Both the position numbers and the translations under genes were made by a program. A DNA stretch of 64,000 nt, taken from positions 2,356,001-2,420,000 of the forward strand of contig CP067379.1 in the NCBI GenBank assembly GCA_019565575.1. Direction: 5' to 3'. The notes under the pieces are model-generated. The model did not search any database. It was not told the DNA's origin and saw only the letters and a list, made by a program, of their open reading frames with translations. The DNA is from Flavobacterium covae (lineage in GTDB: Bacteria > Bacteroidota > Bacteroidia > Flavobacteriales > Flavobacteriaceae). Positions 59,425-64,000 of this stretch are shown here, one piece after another (within the stretch, counting starts at the first letter, position 1; each line of letters starts with the position of its first letter).

Positions 59425-59464
59425 TAACCAAGTACTAATACGTATTAGTACTTGGTTATATTTG
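59425..59464. promoter_or_regulatory. 34-bp perfect palindrome abutting a -7 box
   Basis: TAACCAAGTACTAATAC at 59425-59441 is followed with no spacer by its exact reverse complement (to 59458). TATATTTG at 59457-59464, a good -7 box, starts at its last bases. It lies 24 bp after the DUF4856 stop. It could be a terminator hairpin for that gene or an operator for the next one; the lack of a T run favours an operator or a dual role. Confidence 0.6.
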
Positions 59465-59475
59465 CATAAATAAAG

Positions 59476-59612
59476 AAGGTGTCTGAAAAGTTTAAACTAA
59501 ACATTTATTCTATCACTTAGAAAATAGTAGAACTCATATTATCAGTGATTTGTTTCGTTTGTTTCTTCCTTTGGTTGAAATGATAAGATTACAACCTTTT
59601 TAGACAGTTTCA
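59476..59612. mobile_element. MITE-like element inserted between promoter and imelysin gene
   Basis: The element begins AGGTGTCTGAAAAG and ends CCTTTTTAGACAG, imperfect inverted ends. It is flanked by near-identical direct repeats: ATATTTGCATAAATAAAG (59459-59476) and ATATTTGTATTAATAAAG (59613-59630), 16 of 18 matching, which look like an old target duplication carrying the -7 box. The interior resembles the palindromic array arms (CTTCCTTTGGTTGAAATGAT). No gene inside. Confidence 0.55.
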
Positions 59613-59634
59613 TATTTGTATTAATAAAGAGATT

Positions 59635-60747
59635 ATGAGAAAAATATTTTTTGTACTTTTTTTGTCTTTATTGACAAGTTGTTCAGATGATAAAAAAATT
59701 GATGAACCTCAAATTACCATAGGAGATAACTATGATAAAAAAGCCATGCTTGTTAATTGGGCAGAAAATATTATTATCCCAGCTTATAAAAATTACCAAA
59801 TAGAGGTAAATAAACTTCTTGAAGAGGTAAATACTTTTAAACAAAACCCCACTATAGATAATTTGAACAAGTTAAGAGTTTCTTGGCTTAATTCATACAA
59901 AGCTTATCAGCATGTAGCTATCTTTAAAATAGGAAAAGCAGAAGATTTATATTTTATTGGACATTCTAATACATATCCTGTAAATATTATTGAACTAAAC
60001 AAAAATATAAATACTCAAAACTATAACCTTACTTCTTTAACACAATTTGATAAACAAGGGTATCCTGCTCTTGATTATATGCTTTATGGCTTAGCAGATA
60101 CAGATAATGCCATTTTAGTGTTCTATACAGGCGCAGATGCTTTAAAATATAGAAACTATTTGACTGATTTAGTAACTGATTTAAAAAATAACGCAGATTT
60201 GTTATTAAAAGATTGGGAAGCTAATAAAAATACTTTTATATCAAATACAAATAATACGAGCTCAGGTTCTGTAAATTTAATTGTAAATGCGTATATAGAA
60301 TATTTTGAAAAGCATATCCGATTAGGGAAAGTAGGTTATCCAGCAGGAAAATTTTCTAATGGCATTCAACCTAACAAAATAGAAGCTTACTTTAGAAAAA
60401 ATGTATCAAAAATTTTGCTAAATGAAGCAATAAGTGCAAGTGCTGACTTTTTTAATGGAAAGTATTATTCTAATAATCAAACAGGACCTTCATTAAAAAG
60501 TTATCTAGACCACTTAAACGTACAAAGAAATAATAAATTATTAAGTACCATTATTAGTGATCAATTTTCATTAATTAAAATTAAAAATAATGCACTTGAT
60601 GATGATTTTGTTAGTCAGATAAATACCAATAATAATAAAATGTTAGAGGCCTATGATGCTATGCAAATTAATGTATCTTATTTTAAAGTAGATATGTTAA
60701 CAGCACTTAATATTGCAGTAGGCTATGTTGACTCAGATGGGGATTAA
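59635..60747 (+). CDS. Imelysin family protein (peptidase M75-like lipoprotein)
   Basis: 370 residues, intact. Signal peptide with lipobox LLTSCS (Cys 16). The imelysin fold is recognised by LRVSWLNSYKAYQHVAIFKI, the GxH-type motif GHSNTYPVN and QGYPALDYMLYGL. Such proteins bind metal or heme at the cell surface and are iron-regulated in several bacteria (general knowledge). Its context with an HTTM protein and a TonB receptor agrees. Confidence 0.88.
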   Translation: MRKIFFVLFLSLLTSCSDDKKIDEPQITIGDNYDKKAMLVNWAENIIIPAYKNYQIEVNKLLEEVNTFKQNPTIDNLNKLRVSWLNSYKAYQHVAIFKIGKAEDLYFIGHSNTYPVNIIELNKNINTQNYNLTSLTQFDKQGYPALDYMLYGLADTDNAILVFYTGADALKYRNYLTDLVTDLKNNADLLLKDWEANKNTFISNTNNTSSGSVNLIVNAYIEYFEKHIRLGKVGYPAGKFSNGIQPNKIEAYFRKNVSKILLNEAISASADFFNGKYYSNNQTGPSLKSYLDHLNVQRNNKLLSTIISDQFSLIKIKNNALDDDFVSQINTNNNKMLEAYDAMQINVSYFKVDMLTALNIAVGYVDSDGD

Positions 60748-62094
60748 TATTCATACATATTTAAAAAAAACATCATTTTCCGAAACGTTAGCTTTTTATA
60801 GAATAGCATTTGGTCTGATGATGTTTTTTAGTATTGTTCGTTTTTGGAGTTATGGATGGATAAAAAGTCTGTATATAACCCCTAAGTATCATTTCACTTA
60901 CTTCGGATTCGAATGGGTTAAACCAATAGGAGTTTATACTTATTTTATTTTTTTTTATCTGTGGCTTATCGGCCTTATTTATTGCTTTAGGTTATCGCTA
61001 TAAACTCGCTATTATATGCTTTTTCCTCAGTTTTACTTACGTAGAACTAATGGATAAAACAACCTATTTAAATCACTATTACTTTATCTCTATAATTAGT
61101 TTTATTCTAATTTTTCTTCCTGCAAATTGTAATTATTCTTTAGACGTATATTTCGATAAGTCCAAGTTGCACTCACATGTTTCACAATGGACTATTGATA
61201 TTCTAAAATTAATGTTAGGAATCGTTTATTTTTATGCAGGACTAATAAAGCTAAATTCAGATTGGTTACTAGAAGCACAACCTTTAAAAACATGGCTTCC
61301 TATGAATTCAGGCTTGCCAATTATAGGTACATTGTTGCTTAAAAATGGAGTTCATTATGCTATGAGCTGGGCGGGTGCTATTTATGATTTATCCATTCCT
61401 TTTTTACTATTAAATAGAAGAACTAGAATAGTTGGATTTATATTTGTAGTTATATTCCATATTTTTACAAAAATATTATTCCCTATTGGTGTTTTTCCTT
61501 ATGTAATGATTATAAGTACATTAATCTATTTCTCTCCTAATTTTCATAAAAAAGCATTAGAAAAAGTAATTAAAATATTACATATTTCTAATTCTCGATT
61601 TCAAACAAACCATTTTTCTAAAGCTATCACATCAGAATGGAAAGTGATTTTTTTAAGTTTTTTTATGTTATTTCAATTAATTTTTCCCTTTAGATATTTA
61701 TTGTACCCTGAAGAATTATTTTGGACAGAAGAAGGTTTTCGTTTTTCTTGGCGTGTAATGCTAATGGAAAAAGCAGGATATACACAATTTAAAGTTGTAG
61801 ATCAAACAGGTAAAGTAATATTAGTTGATAATCGTGATTTTTTAACTCCTTTTCAGGAGAAACAAATGTCATTTCAGCCTGATTTTATACTAGAATATGC
61901 CCATATACTTAAAAAAATATTATACAGATAACGGCTTCGTAAACCCCAAAATATATGTAGAAAGCTTTGTGGCCCTTAACGGGCGATTGAGTCAACCTTA
62001 TATAGATCCAAATATAGATTTAGGATCACAAAAAGAATCGTTCAAACATAAAACATGGATTTTACCATTTAAAGATGAAATTAAAGGATTTTAA
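60725..62094 (+). CDS. HTTM-domain membrane protein (two frameshifts)
   Basis: About 455 residues. ATG at 60725 or 60737, overlapping the imelysin end. The N-terminus SETLAFYRIAFGLMMFFSIV and FTYFGFEWVKP are the horizontally transferred transmembrane domain start, related to vitamin-K-dependent gamma-carboxylase. Breaks: a T10 run near 60950 and a second near 61915 (EYAHILKK to YLKKYYTDNGF). About six TM and a C-terminal soluble region ending FKDEIKGF. In Flavobacteria it is found beside imelysin genes; the function is unknown. Confidence 0.8.
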
Positions 62095-64000
62095 ATTTAT
62101 AGTACTACTATTAGTAGTTACAAAAATGTTTTCACAAACTAATATAATAGGTAGGATTGTGTTTAATGGAGTAGGAATTCACAAGTTGAAATTTTAGATA
62201 AAGGACAAGGTCTAAACTATTATACTGATTCAAATGGAAATTTTACGATAAAAAGTAAAAACCCAACAACTCTAGTCTTTTATAAAGAAGGGTATGAAAT
62301 TATAGAAAAAAAGATGACTCCCTTAACCCAATTGCAAATAATAGAGATAGAACAAATAAAAAAGTTATCAGAAGTAAAAATAGTCAGTCAACGTCAAAAA
62401 ATAAGTGCTATTAGAACTTTAAAAGACGTTGAAGAAACAGCTATATATGCTGGAAAAAAACAGAAGTAGTTGTTTTAAATAATTTGACAGCCAATAAGGC
62501 AATAAATAACGCACGTCAAATTTTTTCGCAAGTTGTCGGTATTACAATGAATGAAAGTATTGATGGAGGACTACAACTATCAATAGGAGGACGTGGTTTA
62601 GATCCTAATAGAACAGCTAATTTTAATACACGCCAAAATGATTATGATATTAGTGCAGATGTATTAGGGTATCCTGAAAGTTATTATGCTACTCCAACAG
62701 AAGCTATAGAAGAAATTCAGGTAATTAGAGGAGCAGCTTCTCTTCAGTATGGAACACAGTTTGGAGGGATGATTAATTTTAAAACAAAAAAACCAAGCAC
62801 TAAACCCCTAGAAGCTATTTCTCGTTTTACAGCAGGATCTTTTAATACAATTGCTAATTTTACTAGTTTGACAGGAACAAAAAATAAATGGAGTTACTAT
62901 ACATTTTACAATTATAAAAAAGGCGACGGATTCAGGCCTAATTCAAATTTTGAATCAAAGAATTACTTTGGGAATTTAAATTATAAATTATCCGATAAAA
63001 CTTCACTTCATTTTGATTATACGCATTTTAATTATTTAGCAAAACAACCTGGAGGATTAACTAACGGAATGTTTGCAAATGATCCTTTTCAAAGTAATCG
63101 ATCACGCAATTGGTTTTCTGTAAATTGGAATTTATTTGCTTTACGCTTAAAACATAAATTTAAAAATGATGCGGATTTATCATTACAATTATTTGGATTA
63201 GATGCTTATAGAAAAGCATTAGGATATCGTTCTAACAGAGTTTCTAACCCTGATACGCCTAATACAGAAAGAGATTTAATTATTGGAGAGTTTATAAATT
63301 GGGGAGCAGAAGTACGGTATCTAAATAAATATAATTTATGGAATAGAAATAATGCTTTTTTGATAGGAGCCAAATATTATCAATCTAAAAATTCAGGTAT
63401 ACAAGGTCCTGGAAGCTCTACTTCAGATGCTGATTTTAAAATTGCGGATAAAGAATTTCCATACTATCAGAACCAATCATCATATAGCTATCCAAACCTT
63501 AATATATCATTATTTGGTGAAAATATATTTAAAATAACCGATCATTTTTCAATTACGCCAGGTTTTAGATATGAATATATTAAAACACAAGCTGTTGGTT
63601 TCTTTAGAGTAATTAATAGAGATCTAGCAGGAAACATAAATATAGATAAAACAGAGTTTGAAGATAGAATTTTTGAAAGAAAATTTTCATTACTTGGACT
63701 TGGTTTTAGTTATAAACCTAAGCATGGTTTAGAATTATACGCTAATTTAACACAAAACTACCGCTCAGTAACTTTTAATGATATAAGAACAGCTAGTCCT
63801 AGTATTGTTGTAGCTGATGATATAACTGATGAAAAAGGATATGGCTCAGATATTGGTATCCGAGGAAAAATAGGAAACATAATAAATTTTGATATTAACG
63901 GATTTGGTTTATTATATGACAATAAAATTGGCGAATATAGTGCCCGTGATCCCAAAGGATTAAAACCAGATGTACGCTTAAGAGATAATATTGGAACAGG
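62075..64000 (+). CDS. TonB-dependent receptor, FecA-like, partial at window end (two frameshifts)
   Basis: ATG at 62075 overlaps the HTTM gene stop. Signal peptide FIVLLLVVTKMFSQ. N-terminal carboxypeptidase-regulatory-like domain (GRIVFNG, YTDSNGNFTIKSKNP), then plug: VVLNNLTANKAINNARQIFS, IGGRGLDPNRTANFNTRQND, YATPTEAIEEIQVIRGAASL, QYGTQFGGMINFKTKK. Barrel strands follow to the window end. Breaks near 62180 and in the A7 run near 62457. The order with imelysin suggests ferric-chelate or heme transport. Confidence 0.85.

Overview
The window looks like a low-GC chromosome segment from a member of the Flavobacteriia (Bacteroidota), probably Flavobacteriaceae. The genus cannot be fixed from sequence alone. 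Supporting signs are a Bacteroidota-type VgrG and effector locus, a protein with a type IX secretion C-terminal sorting domain, a fused CcoN-CcoO cbb3 oxidase subunit, a DUF2339 membrane protein, many SPII lipoproteins, and TAnnTTTG-like -7 promoter boxes.

Layout. (1) 1-7895 is a type VI secretion effector island. It holds a 5'-truncated vgrG, one near-complete effector ending in a zincin-like HExxH domain, its small membrane-protein partner, and then a run of seven displaced, progressively shorter copies of the toxin C-terminus. Each copy is followed by a small putative immunity protein, mostly carboxypeptidase-regulatory-like lipoproteins. (2) 8025-16603 carries housekeeping and envelope genes: TIGR02757, LolD-like ABC ATPase, FAD oxidoreductase, unknown membrane proteins, VanX-like dipeptidase, THUMP-like methyltransferase and AI-2E-type permease. 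(3) 16683-25146 has a secreted M43 protease, a long TPR protein with an outer-membrane barrel gene, a GreA/B-like small protein and an amidohydrolase. (4) 25459-41174 is bounded by two inverted copies of a ~275 bp repeat. It encloses a surface protein, a zeta-toxin-like ATPase with a small partner, the DUF2339 protein, an 11-unit palindromic repeat array interrupted by a GIY-YIG nuclease, purL and a T9SS BNR-repeat protein. (5) 41301-51345 is a cbb3 oxidase locus: Fnr-type regulator, ccoI, ccoS, ccoNO, ccoQ, ccoP, ccoG, ccoH and a SafE-like permease. Two TGAT-N4-ATCA dyads sit in the right places for Fnr control. (6) 51542-56074 has four family-2-like glycosyltransferases, an FdtA-type cupin on the other strand, and rlmH. 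(7) 56169-58100 has pyrD and an HMG-CoA lyase-like gene. (8) 58205-64000 is a likely iron or metal uptake operon: DUF4856 lipoprotein, imelysin, HTTM protein, TonB-dependent receptor (cut by the window end).

A caution applies throughout. I count roughly 40 apparent frameshifts, most at or near homopolymer runs, and they hit genes expected to be functional (purL, ccoI, ccoG, ccoP). This pattern suggests uncorrected long-read indels more than mass pseudogenisation. I therefore give full spans for genes that can be rejoined and state where the frame breaks. No tRNA, rRNA or CRISPR array was seen.
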